In this document: positions 10,453-23,635 of the stretch, piece after piece
Layout of the letters: the number at the start of each line of letters is the position of its first letter
Position numbering within the stretch: the first letter of the stretch is position 1
From: Trema orientale
Taxonomy: Eukaryota > Streptophyta > Magnoliopsida > Rosales > Cannabaceae
Length of the DNA stretch: 64,000 nucleotides
Reading direction: 5' to 3'
NCBI GenBank assembly: GCA_002914845.1
Contig: JXTC01000002.1
Span: 2,175,700 to 2,239,699 of the forward strand
The notes under the pieces: model-generated
Told to the model about the DNA's origin: nothing
Seen by the model: the letters and a program-made list of their open reading frames with translations, nothing else
Databases searched by the model: none
Made by a program: the position numbers and the translations under genes

Positions 10453-13400
10453 AAGTGAAAACATCTGTTTAGCTAGACTAGATGGGGCGCCGCTGGCTGC
10501 TGTGAGATTTGGCAGCCACATATAGCCCACATAAGATTAACCAATTAAACCAACGTACCAGCAATAACACTTACGAGAACCACCAAATTGTAGCATCAAA
10601 ATTCTTCTGTGCTTCATCATGGCCCTCATAAATATTCAAAATTTAAGAGTTATGGTACAATTAACATAGATGGATGTATATAGAATGGTCAATTAACTCA
10701 TCAGCAGATATAACCATGCCACGGGAAGAAAAGTGAGCTTCCTTTATACACGTCCAAAAAAAAAATAACATTCGTGATACAATTTTTTCTTTTTTAATGT
10801 AACCGTGCATTAAGAACTCATATTTTTCCCTTTTTAAGAAAAGGTAAAAGGGAGTTTTGTGGTTTAGCTCTTTTTTGAATGTATTGGTAGAGTTATTTTT
10901 TTCCTTTTAAATTGTTAGGTTAAATCTGGTAGACAAAAATCATTTCAGAAAAAATTATTAAAAAAAGAGAAGAATAAATCCCGCAGACTGTTTGATGAAT
11001 CTTAAACCATTATTAGATATAACTCTATAATAAATATATCTACCTCAGACTCTTCAAAAATAAAAATAAATCTGAAGTTCATATTCAATTATAAAAATCG
11101 CGGTTGACAATTACAGAATTACTTGGTTTTATAGTAAGGAGAGTCCTAAAATTGGACTTTTGCCGCTCAAATAGATTCTTAACCATCTTTGGATTCTCTC
11201 TCTTCCTTGGATTCACATTGGACGTGGGAATTTTATGTTAATTATTCAAAATGGTACAAAATATATATCTCCATGTTTGCAAAACATAATAATGAAGATT
11301 TCAGTAAGTGAAATTGTTTGCAGAATCTAATGGTTAATTAGTCATGTCAATATATTGTTTACAAGACAAACTAATATGATTGCTTACTCATGGCAGACAG
11401 AACAATTTCTATACATAAAACAATTTCAAAAGTACTGTAGGATTTTTGTTTGCATCTAATCACCTTTCTAGGGGAATAGCCTTTAGATTATATATAGCCT
11501 TTTTAATTAGTTATACGTAAGATTAATTTACTTTATTAGTGAACGAAAACTTAATAGTTTATGCAAGTAGAGGGCTCAATATACAACCCCATTAATTGGC
11601 CAATCTCTTCTATAATTGCCAAAAAAAGATATGCTCAATTTAAATTCAATCAAATTTGATGATATGTCAGTGTATATGACCCCAATAAGCACAGTATAAT
11701 TCACATGCAATAAGTCCATTAGCACATGGTGCAGATAGAGATTTGTGGCTGCGAAGTGTAAACATCTTTATCCATATGTACAATGTCAACATTTGAAATT
11801 TAATTCACGCACGAAAAATGAAATAGACCCAGAAAAATTATTAGTTTCATTTATTTGTTAATGTATAAATATTTCATTTTCCAACTTAGATTGATACATT
11901 TCTAAGGAACTTATATGAGCAAGGAAACAACTATAGTTAATTAAGCTGTTTTGTTGTCCATGAGATGGGAGGAAAAGAGGTTTAGCTAACCAATTTAGGT
12001 AGATTATAGATTGTGCTAGTTTGCTAGCTTCAAACATGTTCGATCCCCCCCTCCCCCCTTGTTTTTAAATAATAATAATAAATTAAATATAATTTTATGG
12101 CTTATGTCACCAAATCTTTGACCTAAAAAGCTTTTCTATGATCTTAAAAGAGGTAAACAAGCCAATTTTTAGATGAATTGTTTCTTGAGGATTCGTTAGC
12201 ATTTATTGTGACAGATATAAGTTTTGTAGAATTTCCAAGTATCAGAATTTTTGGTTATAATTAATTGATGTGGTTAACCATCAACATCGAATTTGGTCCA
12301 GTTTCTACCTTATGAATAATCACATTTTCATGGAAACGAAACTTTTAACATTGAAATTGATGGTTTCAAACGCCAGAATGAAGGTTCCCAACTAGGTACA
12401 TTTGGATTTTTTTTTTTTCCTTTTATGATTTGGCTAAGTACTTTTAAGTCCTGTAAAGTGTAATATATGAGTATAAATCCAATAGTTTAGGGACTTGGAA
12501 TAAAGCCAGAAGAAAAAATTCAAGGCATTAATTGGACAATTCAATGGCAAAAACAGGTAAATTAAAAATAATAATTTATCTTTGTCCTTCTTTTTTTTTC
12601 TTTTCCTTTAATGCGTATTAAAAGTAAAGAAACCAAATCAACAAAATCCATATATTTTAATTTTTAACCATAGTGGGATTAGCATTTAACTGTTTAGAAT
12701 CTATGTACGGTACAAATCTTATAATTTAAAGCAAGATCCAATGCATATAGTTCTTTGCTTAACTTTACAGAAAAGTTTACATAATTGATTCTAAATTTAC
12801 ATATAAAAAATTCCCATTTAAAAAAATATTAATAGCAAAAAAGCAACAAAAGAACTCATGTAAATCATTTTAACACAAAATCTGTTGTCGGCAAGGTCAC
12901 TTAATGTGATTCCTCACAAACTTTAAAACTCTCTATTAAGCTGAAATTGGTATCATAACATAACTCAAATCAAATGGCTCTCATTCAACAATCATACTAA
13001 TTAATCTCTGACCAAAAATTTAAAACATTAATTATTCCTTCATCTCTTGCTGAATTAATGATTACTCTTTTAATCTCTATGCATGGTCCATAGAAGCCTC
13101 TAATGCATACCTTACCCAAAACACAACAAAGCCCAGAGCCAGAAGAACTTTTAAGGCATTTTACCAAAATCTAATGGGTAGTTGGAAGTGCTTTAAGAGC
13201 AGTTGTTTGATTCTTTAATTATGGTGTTGGAGAAACCAAAGGAGAGAAGAGAAGGTAGTTAATAGTTAGGTTAGCAAACCTAAAGCAAGTTAAAAATAAA
13301 ATTTAAAAACAAAAAAAAGTTGTAAAGACAACAAAGCAGAATCTATTCCAAAAGATACAGCTTCACTCTCTTTATTAGGCAATAGCTCCTTTGATTACGG

Positions 13401-16400
13401 ACCTGGATAATCACTTATTTCACTCGCTTTTTTAAGTGAGTAGTATAGAACAACTTTGAGTGTTTTATATAGAAAACCATCATTCTTACGATTAATAGTG
13501 ATGTAATAATCATAAATATGGGAGAAGATGAGTTTTAGGACGTCCGGTTTTTTACTATTCAGTCTCACTACTTAATACATAGACTTTATTAAAAATATTT
13601 TTATTATGATTATTAATAATATTATGAATTATAATACATTTTTCATGTGATAATACATCAAAATTATCACGTAATAATAATGTGAGACTAATGATATATT
13701 AGGATTTTAGAGATGCATATGATATTAGTACCACTTATTAATAGAAATGCATGTCCAATACTTTTATTATTAGTGTGGTACCAACACGTGGCATTATTCG
13801 TGGTGATTAATATAAGGTTAACAACTTTTGTTGTGGCCTAGGGTATTTAGATACACGCGCAGTGAAGTTGGTGAAAGTTACTACTAGCTAGCTTCGATAT
13901 TACAAAGCTTTTTTAGGAAGCAATGAAAATGCTTTTTCTATCTGCCTGAAGAATTCGAGGACTTTATTCTCTGTGCGAAAGTTCAGTTTGTGAGGTGAAA
14001 AGGTGTTCAAATCACGCCCCTTCTGAATCTTCTTTGTCTCTCTTTAGTTTGAATTTTTGTTTTGTGGAGTGGTCAACTTGGAGCATTCCCATTGGGAGAG
14101 GTGAATTCCTTTTTTTTTTTTTTTAAATATATATATATAGTTAAAATGGTTTTGAACCCCATCATTTTCTCTAATTGGTCCACTACTTATTTGGAGTGAA
14201 GATTTTGTTAATATTGGAATTAAAGTCCTCGCAATATATGATTAAGCACATGATGACCACTTTAACTACATAGCACATGGGGGTTAGAGTGATAAAAGAG
14301 TAAAAGCCAGTTTAACAAATGACAACACACCAAGTGGGGTTTTTTTTTTTTTTTTTTGCTGGGCCTCGTGACCATCTGCCTCACGGGTGTTTCAGTACTT
14401 CACCCATACCAAAATGATTAGTCAATTTGAAATTTTAAATTCCTTCAACATAATTTTTTTTTTCTTTTTTTATACCTATTGCCAATACTTTATATAGAAA
14501 AACGATAAGTGGTACTCACAGGACTTGGCAAATAGTTAAGTGTGTCACATTGCTATAGTTGGTAAATTTCACTTCTTAATAGCGTTGGTCTTGGTGTGTC
14601 TTTTTTCTTTTCTTTTTTTTGGTCAAATAGTTGCAAGTACCAATAGTATTGTTTATTTGTTTTCACTCTTAGTAATTAAAATGTGTACGATCATGAATAT
14701 CGTATTATGAATTACCCTCAATCAACATCCTAAGAAGTTTCATCTTTAAAAGAAAACATAAATTACATTAATAAAATAAAAACAAACAAAACTCTCACAT
14801 AAATTTAGAATAAGGTGAGAGAAAATATATAACCACGTATGTAAATTTTATGGTACATAACTTTCAGGCATAGATAATGATTAATATAAAAGTAGAAAAG
14901 AAAAGTACCAGTAGAGAGAGGTATCTCTCCCTCCCTCCCTGATAGGTAGAAATCAAAATAAGTACGATTTAGAAAGATGATAAGATGAAGTCTTCAAAGA
15001 AAGATAATGACTAAGATTTCAATACTTGTTATCTTTAGCATTATCCAAAATGAATCATGTTTTATAGAACTATATATGAATACCCGAAATATTGATAATT
15101 CACTCTTACACTTCAAATTTACAAGTCTGTTTCTAATGAGACCTTGTACTCTTATAACAAATTTATATATGTTGGTCCCCCATAAGTGACAATTTCTCCA
15201 ACATAGGAAATTTTTTACCTAGATTTTACAAAGGTAGATTTGAGGAAGAAAAGGAAAAAAGAAATGGTAAATTTGTTGGTCAAGAATGGATGTGATATTT
15301 CAATTTGACATTTAGTTGCAGAGTATCAAATCCTGAAAGTAGAGGGATGGACAGTGAATCTTTAGCAACAGGGAAATGGGTGAGGAAACATGAAAGGAAG
15401 CAAAATCTAAGTACGGCATCAGCATCCGATACCGCTGAGAGAAAAGATCAACGGTCCAGATTAAATCTCCAAAGAGTGTCAGAACAAAAAGGGTATAGTA
15501 CAAAAGGAAGCAAGGGGCTCCTTGGCGTATCCCAACTACAAGTTGGTTATTATTGGTTTTGGCCGTTGAAACTTTCCATGTGGAATCACTTCACATCAAA
15601 CCATTTTGCAATTTTCCATCTTTCTTTTGATTATATTTTTACGAAAATAGCCCCATCCATGACCATAATGCCTGTTCTACCCTTTTAAATAGCCAATTTT
15701 TCTTTAAAACCCTTGATAAAATGAAAATAAATACGGGATTAAAAAAAGACAAAATAACCTCCTTACCCTTAATTTTTGCTAAGTATTACACTCCATCATA
15801 AGATAATTGAATTTGACACATTGTCCCTTAAAATTAGCGGAACTAGTCTTATTTTTCTTGACTATTGACTTACTGGTTTTTTTTTTTTTTTTTGACATCC
15901 TCGATCGTTTCCTTGGATTGAAAAACAGTTCATGCTAATTTTAAAGCCTTCCATGCTTTTTTAGGGATAAAATGAGATTACTTTTACTAATTTTAGGACA
16001 AACTACTTATAAATTAATTATCTCAATAAACCCTTGGCAAAAATTAAAAGAAAATGCTAATTTTTCCAAAAAAGAAAACCACCCAAGTGTAATTTGTTAA
16101 TGAGTACGAAAATATTTGACTAGGGTTGGAATTGGACATTACTATTCACTGACAGTCTGAGGTTCACAGAAAGAAGAATTGCCCTCCTCCACATATCCTC
16201 CAACGGGGCACATACCCTAAGGCCTAAACTGACCACTCAGAGAAGTAAGCCCATGAAGGGCACCAAGACCAAGAGATGGCACTGTAATTTCCTCTCTCTC
16301 TTTTTTGGGGTATATCTGATGTGAATTTTGAATTAATTTGTCAGCTTGTTCTGTTATTTTCTTTCTGGTTTAAGCTTTTTACTCAAGGACTTGTTTGCAT

Positions 16401-18852
16401 TGAAGGAATCTCAAATTCAGCCGAGAAAAGTAAAAAATAAAAATGAAAATTCAAAAGGAAAAATCTCATGAGAAAGCCAATTGGGTTTTGAACAATAAGA
16501 TGAAGACAAAGGAATTGCATGTGCAGCTGCCACTTTGGCGCCGTTAAAGGTCTCTCATATACGTCCCTGTCCACAGGCAATTGTCACAACCTGATAAATA
16601 CCTTAATGTTATTTATTTTTTTATTTTTTGGTTGTTATAAAATAAAAATTAAAAATTACCGTAACAAGACAAGCATGGTCTTAAATATTTGGCTCCAATA
16701 TTCCCTTTCCTTTTTCTTCTTATAAATGAGTTGTTATGTACTTTAAGCATGTTCTTAATTCTAGGGTCTTGATTTAGGTAAGCTCATTTGAAGTTTGTTT
16801 AAAAATGACCAAAATTTTCTTTCTTACGCCTAGTGATTTTTATTTTTTTATTTTTTTCAACAGATTAGAAAAACCCCCTAATCCCCTATGATGAATTTCA
16901 GCTATTCATTATTAGAATGCTGTTAAGACTTTTCTATACATATACATATATAATATTTGTAATATTGAAAGGGGCAAAAAAACAAAGAAAGACAATGGAA
17001 AAAACTAAGCCGTTTAAGAAAGGATTAAAAATATATTACATTATTATGTGTAACCACTAACAAATATATTCTTTTCAAGTCAATGGATAGGTACAAGCTA
17101 CGTAGCTGATTGTGTTTGGACTTAGTAATTGGCACTTATTTAAGATGATTGAAACACTAATACCGCGAATCATGGTCTTAATATCTCTTAGTCAATTCAA
17201 AATCCTTGTTAAATAGTTATCGCTTTTTATGCAGGTCTTACCTTCATAATTAATAAATAATCACCATTTTCCTTAAAGTAAAGAAAAACCCACCATTAAT
17301 TGTCCCATATTGATATCAGTTACACACTTACACACACATATAACCACCTCTGCCAAAAGATTTTTATCTGACAGGTCATAAAGATAAGCCAGACAGACTT
17401 CATTTAAGCATAAACTTTCATACCCTTCACCCCTTTTCTTTTTCTCTCAATTTTTTTTAGTGTTACAAAAAACAATCCCATTATTATGTCTTTCTCAATT
17501 CTAAATTTTCACAAAGTCGTGAAACAGTTAGTAATCGACTTGTATTGGAAGATACTAAAAAAATTTTCAGGTTCAACTTGTTTTGCCATAATATTCGATA
17601 TTAATACATTATTTCAATATTGTTTGAAAAATAAAAATAAAAGAGAGAAGTAGAGAACGATACTTTAATGAGTTAGAGGCGTTGAGGTATTTTTCAATTA
17701 CAGTAAGGTATAGCTAAGAATGTCATCAGCCATGTGCTAAGGGCCTTAACTTTCGCTCTGTTTCAAAGTTTGATAGAATCATACACAGTACTTTGGAACG
17801 TGTCGACTTGCACACCGGCCGTCCATGAGAACAAGAATGGGGGCCCATAGTAGATAGACTGGTGGAGATAACGGTAGGCTGCGCTGCGTTTTGAAGCCGT
17901 GCAAAGCTGTTACATCCATATATATATATATATATATGCTAAATAGTCTAAACTATTATTCAATGTTGGGGAACCAACACTTGGGAAGAGTAGATAATAA
18001 ATTCTCTTTTATTTAATGCGGCAGTCAAAAAAATACCCGGGATTTAATTCTTTTTACCAGAAAAGATTTGAGAGCATTAAACTCTTCCAACTCCTAAGCT
18101 CAGTCGTAATAAACGGCTGTGGAATCAAAGAAAACACTTACTGCAAAAGACAGAACAAAAGTAGAGTAGAGAAATAATTATGTCTCTTTGGTCTCAAAAA
18201 GTTCAAATTTTCCACTAAGCTAAGCTAATCTAATTTAGTGTCTTTTGGTTAAGTAAACTAAAACCCATTTCACCAAAAAGCTCAAACAACCATGCTATGG
18301 TTAGTTGCGACTTACATATTATGGTCATCTATTAGAGTGAGTTCTCAGTTGGGTGTGGTCGATGTATTAAGATTAATTAGTTTTTTTGTAGTAAGAAAAC
18401 ATTAAGATTAATTAGGAAAGTAAGGAACAAAAAAAGAAAAAGAAAAGAAGAGGCTAAAAAAAGCAGAGAGAAGCAGAAGGAACAAAATAAAGGAAAGGGG
18501 TATCGCGGCAAATGGTCGATGCTTTGCATGTGGGTATTGGGCATGGTAGTTTGTTAACCATAAGAGGCTAAAAGCGACTATGCCCCACTTGGATTTTGGG
18601 GGATTTCCCATTTGAGACAGCAACAAAACCACACGCTTTTCCCTTCAAAAACCAGCCTTGGGCCTATTCAAAAAAACCCAAAAGGCCAAAACAGACTTGT
18701 TAGTCTGTTTTTAAACTATAAGATGAGTTTTGATGAAAACCGCTTAGTCATAATATAACCCCAGCCGTTAGTGGTCCCCAGAAGCTTGAAAAAAACTGTT
18801 GGTTGTGACGGTGGTTAATAGTCCTTAGCCCCCATCTTTCCCTCCTTAAAGC
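10453..18852. other. Long intergenic region upstream of the expansin gene
   Basis: About 8.4 kb of AT-rich DNA with no supported gene. The longest frame, about 15305-15688 (+), has no recognisable domain and no credible exon structure, so I do not call it. Several T-runs and (TA)n tracts occur (for example 14129-14140 and 17921-17937). The last 500-1000 bp probably hold expansin regulatory DNA. Confidence 0.4.
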
Positions 18853-18863
18853 TCTATATAATA
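18853..18863 (+). promoter_or_regulatory. Putative TATA box of the expansin gene
   Basis: TCTATATAATA lies about 205 bp upstream of the expansin ATG, followed by a C-rich leader with CT-rich patches. A transcription start near 18885-18895 is inferred from spacing only. Confidence 0.6.
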
Positions 18864-19067
18864 CCCCCAGCCCCCTCCCCGTTCTCTTCACTCATCCACC
18901 TCACATTTTCCTTCTTTTGTTCTATTTTTGAGAGCTCATTACTCTTCAAAGTAACCATCTTTAGCCCTCCTACATTTTCCTCTTACTTGCATTATAACAA
19001 AAGTGTTTTCACAAAGAAGCAAAAAAGCTAAGTGCTTTACTTGTTATTCTTCATGCAGGTTAAAAAA

Positions 19068-20328
19068 ATGGCTCTTGCTGGTTTTTTCTTGGTGGGTTTT
19101 TTGGCAATGTTGTCCTCAGCCCATGGCTACGGTGGTGGGGGTTGGATTAATGCTCATGCCACTTTCTATGGAGGGAGTGATGCTTCTGGGACAATGGGTA
19201 TGAATCAAATGGAGGACTTTTGACTTTGGTCATCACATTTTTGAGATCTATGTTCAATTTTTTTAGGGGAGTGTCTTCCACTTGACTGAGATATTTCCTC
19301 TGCGATTTTTTTTTTTTAATAGGTGGGGCTTGTGGATATGGGAACCTCTACAGCCAGGGGTATGGAACCAACACTGCTGCTCTCAGTACTGCTCTGTTCA
19401 ACAATGGTTTGAGCTGTGGATCTTGCTATGAGATTAGGTGTGCGAGTGACCCCAAATGGTGCCTGCCGGGCTCCATTGTGGTCACAGCCACTAACTTCTG
19501 CCCACCAAACAATGCTCTCCCTAACAATGCCGGCGGCTGGTGTAACCCTCCTCAGCAACACTTTGATCTGTCTCAGCCTGTTTTCCAGCACATTGCTCAG
19601 TACAGAGCTGGAATCGTCCCTGTGGCTTACAGAAGGTAAAATCGGTTGACCTTTGTGTTAATAAATTTTTGGTTTTAATGAAGTTTGGTGTAAAAGTAGC
19701 ATTTTTTCTTTTTAGATCTCTGTGGAAGATTAGAGTTCTCAAGTACACGAACATTTTGGTCAATTAGAACTTTTATCAGAGTTCTACTTTGCAGTAAAAT
19801 CTTGAATAGAAAAACAAAAATTTAAAGCATAAAAGTTACCCTTAAGAGTTTCCTTCCTACTTTAGCACTAAATGTTAAGAGGGTTTGGTTTGTTTCTTTT
19901 TCAAGTATTGAGAACACTGCTTTTTTTCTTTTTGTTACCCTTCTTTTTCTTAATGTTGACTAGTATTAAATTTGTCCTCCTCAGAAAGTAATTGGGTTTG
20001 TCTTGGTTTTTCATTTTGTAGGGTACCCTGCAGAAGAAGGGGAGGTATCAGATTCACCATCAATGGCCACTCCTACTTCAACCTGGTCCTAATCACCAAC
20101 GTTGGTGGTGCCGGTGATGTCCATGCTGCTTCCATCAAAGGGTCCAGAACTGGCTGGCAAGCTATGTCCCGAAACTGGGGCCAGAACTGGCAAAGCAACT
20201 CCTATCTCAATGGCCAAAGCCTCTCATTCAAGGTCACTACCAGTGATGGCCGCACCATTGTGTCCTACAATGTGGCCCCAGCTGGCTGGTCCTTCGGACA
20301 GACTTTCTCTGGTGCCCAATTCCGCTAG
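19068..20328 (+). CDS. EXPA: Alpha-expansin, complete, three exons, 249 aa
   Basis: The exons are 19068-19197, 19323-19635 and 20022-20328. Phases fit exactly (130+313+307 = 750 nt) at GT/AG sites, the usual two-intron EXPA structure. The product is a secreted protein that loosens cell walls during acid growth without hydrolysis. Residues 1-20 form a signal peptide (hydrophobic stretch, cut near AHG-YGGGG). Domain 1 (GH45-like double-psi barrel) holds the [14 protein letters not shown] block, conserved cysteines and the HFD motif at residues 123-125. Domain 2 (CBM63-like) contains the Trp-rich [12 protein letters not shown] and ends in GAQFR. The sequence is close to the EXPA1/EXPA5/EXPA10 type, but the exact orthologue cannot be set here. 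The ATG at 19068 gives the standard length; an in-frame ATG at 19032 would add 12 residues ahead of the signal peptide and is less likely. A C-rich leader and TATA box precede it. Confidence 0.95.
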
Positions 20329-22309
20329 GACATTTCCCTTTCCATTAAGTATTTAGCCATAAATTATATACACTACTAGGAGTATCTTCTCATATATTTA
20401 TACTGGAGTTATCTATACTAGTATATGACTTGTAGTATGCTAAGGTATTAGATAGTATACTATGTTTTATGGGGTCGGCCTTTTTGGCTTTTAGGTTTGA
20501 AAAAATTTGAAGGGCTTATTTTAAAAATGGCTCTTCATTTTGATTTTAGAATGTATTGTTGTAGGGTAACCCTATGTATATTGGGACTACTCTACTCATT
20601 CTTGGGGTCTTTTTCTCCTTTAGCAAAAGCAGTGGTGGCAGAGGTGGTCTCCTTTCACCACCCGCCCACACTAGTTTTTGAATAGTGGATGATATTTTGT
20701 TCCTTTGGGATATTGTTTAAGCATTTTTGGCTTTTCGAGGTCATTGTAATCAGCTTCTTCTGCTGAGCTGGGTTTCACCCTTATTAGTATGTTTGAACTT
20801 TATTTGGAGAATTAGAAGTGTATATTTCCAATTTCAACTATTAATAGAGTGCTAATTTACTTTTTGTTTTCCTTATTTTTGCATATCAAATGTTTAAGCA
20901 TAAAAAAATATAATAAAAATAAAATGAAGGAGACCCAGTTACTGTTGCAACCAGTAAAAAAGGAAAGGAAAAAGAAAAATCATCTAAAACTGTATTGTGT
21001 GTTGGACCCTAAATGTGATGACATTTTATTGGGCTACCGTTTAGCCCACCAAGTCCGTATGGGATCCAAATCCAAAAACGAGTCTTTCTTACAAATTTGG
21101 GTTTTAAGTATAGAAATTCCATTTTTTTAAATTAAAAAAAACATGAGTAAAAAATGTTGTAACTAATTTTTCATACTCTCTTAACGACTACTTTCAGCAG
21201 TTAAATTTAACTTCTGGAATTGATTTGAATGGACATTTGACAAACTAAGTAGTTTTCTAAAAAGAAAAAGTAATATGAGTCAGAACAAAGAAAATGACTT
21301 ATAAATAATTAATTAAGTGCAATAAGTGCTATTGGTTTTTTTTTCTCCTGTAAGTTTTTAATTTGTTCTAAAACTTACACACTAATTTTTTCTAACCACA
21401 TTGTTAATTCAAGTATAGGAAAATCTCATCTAAATATAAATAAAAAACAAAGAAAATAAAAAAATTACTCTGGAATACCCTTTTTTTTAACTTTAATTTT
21501 TTAAGTTGTCTTAGCTCATATAATGGGCAAAAATCACAAGGAGTCGGAGGTGTGTAATCCCAGCAAAGCTTTAAATGGGCAGTGACTAGTTATTGAATAC
21601 ACAACAAACTCTTTGAGTGAAGTCTGAGTCAATGTGTAAACCAATCTGAAATGTTGATTTTACAAGTTACGGGTAGGAGTGGGGATGGGACAAGAAAAGT
21701 CTTCATGACATCTCATAGTTATGCAAAAAGTCACAGCCTAACATTGGAGACTTTTATGATGTGGAATTCAGGTATATGTTAATAATATGCTTGCATACAC
21801 AATACAAAATATGTAATGTGGCAGGAAAATATATGCAAATTCATTTTTTTTTTTTAAAAAAAAAAATAACGACTGGCATTTGATTAGTGTTTTTGGACTA
21901 CAACTCTCCAAAATTATCTGCTCAGGGTGAAAGTGAGAGGTAGTGATAAAATGACTATCCCCCTACTTAAAGCCGTGTTTTTCAGAAGTAGTAGTAATCA
22001 TAATAATAATAATAATAATAACAATAGTGTAGTAATTAGATTCCTTGTATTCTACCCTGCAAAGAGTCCTCATTTGGGGCGAAAAAAGTGGGGTTATCTT
22101 AGCTTCTTTAAGATAAATAAAAGGGTAACTATACTGACCAATCACATCATTAATTTAACATTTATAGGAAATAATAAGGATGGTGCCCACCATATAATTA
22201 ATGCAAAGAAAATTTCATGTATTAGAAACTAGTCAGCCTTTTTGCTAGTCTTTTCCTATTGCTGAGTGTCACTTTTTAAAAGGAGCAAAATCTTTTGTGA
22301 CATCAATTC
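20329..22309. other. Expansin 3' UTR followed by AT-rich intergenic DNA
   Basis: The first roughly 500 bp (to about 20850) is probably 3' UTR. After that the sequence is AT-rich, with a (TAA)n run near 22000-22022 and no supported gene. Confidence 0.4.
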
Positions 22310-22753
22310 TTAGACCATCTTCGATACATTTTGTTAAAAAAGCTGTATTAATGCTATATTTACTATGACATGCCAAATTCATCATATAATTTTTGAATTT
22401 TACTCTAATATATTTATGTTTTAAGAAATGTTATTTGTATTTTAAATATTAATTTTATATATAAAATATTTTTTTTTTACTATTAGCTCTTATTATTCTA
22501 TTATCCAATTACTCATCATAAAAGAAGACTCTTTTTTCTCTCTTTCTTAAAACCCCATATTCCTCCTCAAAAACTTTTCTATCATGATCTCCATCTCACC
22601 GGAGAGGGATGTCCTTTTATTCTTATGGGTTTTATCATACCAGATTCTAGATCTGTGTAAGTTTTATTTGTTATCCTACCATATTCTAAATCTATGTAGG
22701 TTTCATTCATTTTATCTATTTTTTTATGTTTTTATTCTAGATCTGAATATTCA

Positions 22754-23107
22754 ATGATCCAAATCTGGAAAAAATTTAATGTAGGCGCTGCACGGTTCAT
22801 CAAGGCGGAGTCTATCGATGTTAGTATTTTGCTTCAAGATAATAAAGATTTGGATATTGTGGTTTTTCTGATATTCACTGTCCATGTGATAGAAATTAAT
22901 TTCAACATTGCTGTGGGCATGGTGAACTCCTCTAACGATATTTCTAGCAATACTACTTATTATACGAGCTCTTTGTTAAGAGATAGCGGTGATGGATCTT
23001 GTCGCTTCATCTTTCATTTTGGGAATGAAACGACCGATACATGTGCTAAGATTAGTGTTTTTCAGTATTCATGGCTTGTTTTATCATTAGGAAATTTCTT
23101 ATTGTAA
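22754..23107 (+). pseudogene. Relic of a retroelement RNase H-like (RVT_3-type) domain
   Basis: The open frame of 117 codons has a C-terminal half that follows the plant LINE-type RNase H pattern: an SSLLRD-like helix, then CRFIFHFGNETTDTCAK in the place of the usual F-R-x-x-N-x-x-A-D/H-x-L-A-K block. The first catalytic strand with its Asp is not seen and the helix positions are eroded, so it cannot encode a full enzyme. This is an inference from pattern only. A chance frame is possible but less likely given the ordered match. Confidence 0.4.
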
Positions 23108-23254
23108 TGCTCATATTATAGCAATTAGTTTATTGTCATAGTAAATTTCCTTTTTACTTAAAAAAAAATACTCATTATAAAAATTAACTTCATCTATTAA
23201 TTTACAATTACTCATATTCTACAGAAATAAACAAACTGACCAACGCAAAAAAAA

Positions 23255-23391
23255 TTGTAAATAAAATTTTAGTATGCTATCAATGCTAATTGATTGCAAT
23301 TAGTAAGGATAAACTTGTAAATAAAATTTTATTATGCTATTAATGCTAATTGATTGCAATTAGTAAGGATAAACTTGTAAATAAAATTTAA
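23255..23391. repeat. 60-bp tandem repeat, 2.3 copies
   Basis: TTGTAAATAAAATTTTA recurs at 23255, 23315 and (truncated) 23375, with near-identical sequence between copies (GCTAATTGATTGCAATTAG and AAGGATAAAC). The period is exactly 60 bp. Confidence 0.85.
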
Positions 23392-23635
23392 TAAAAAAAT
23401 ATCTATATATGCATATATTGAATTCTGATAATATTATAAAACATATGAAAATTTGCAATATTGTACATAAATTTAGTATGTCATATTCTTTATGCTATAT
23501 TTAGCACAACAAATAACACATGCTAAAATTTATACCAAATATAGCACACCATTGAAGAGCTATTTTTTAGCCAAATACTAAAATTTAGCATTGACATAGG
23601 ATTTAGCATATCCATTGGATGCTCTACCCTTGGTA

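Larger units (their letters stand above)
22310..23635. mobile_element. Putative non-autonomous DNA element with degenerate TIRs
   Basis: The left end (TTAGACCATCTTCGATACA, then a GCTATATTTA motif) resembles the reverse complement of the right end (GTAGAGCATCCAATGGATA, then related GCTAAAT/GCTATATTT motifs). The match is imperfect. The interior contains an RNase H-like relic (22754-23107) and a 60-bp tandem repeat (23255-23391). The boundaries are approximate. Confidence 0.4.

Noticed and set aside
15305-15688. 127-codon plus-strand frame
   Set aside because: No recognisable domain, no credible splice partners, and the composition matches random AT-rich DNA. It is not supported as a gene.
19316-19763. 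Minus-strand and alternative-frame ORFs over the expansin
   Set aside because: Shadows of the real expansin exons.
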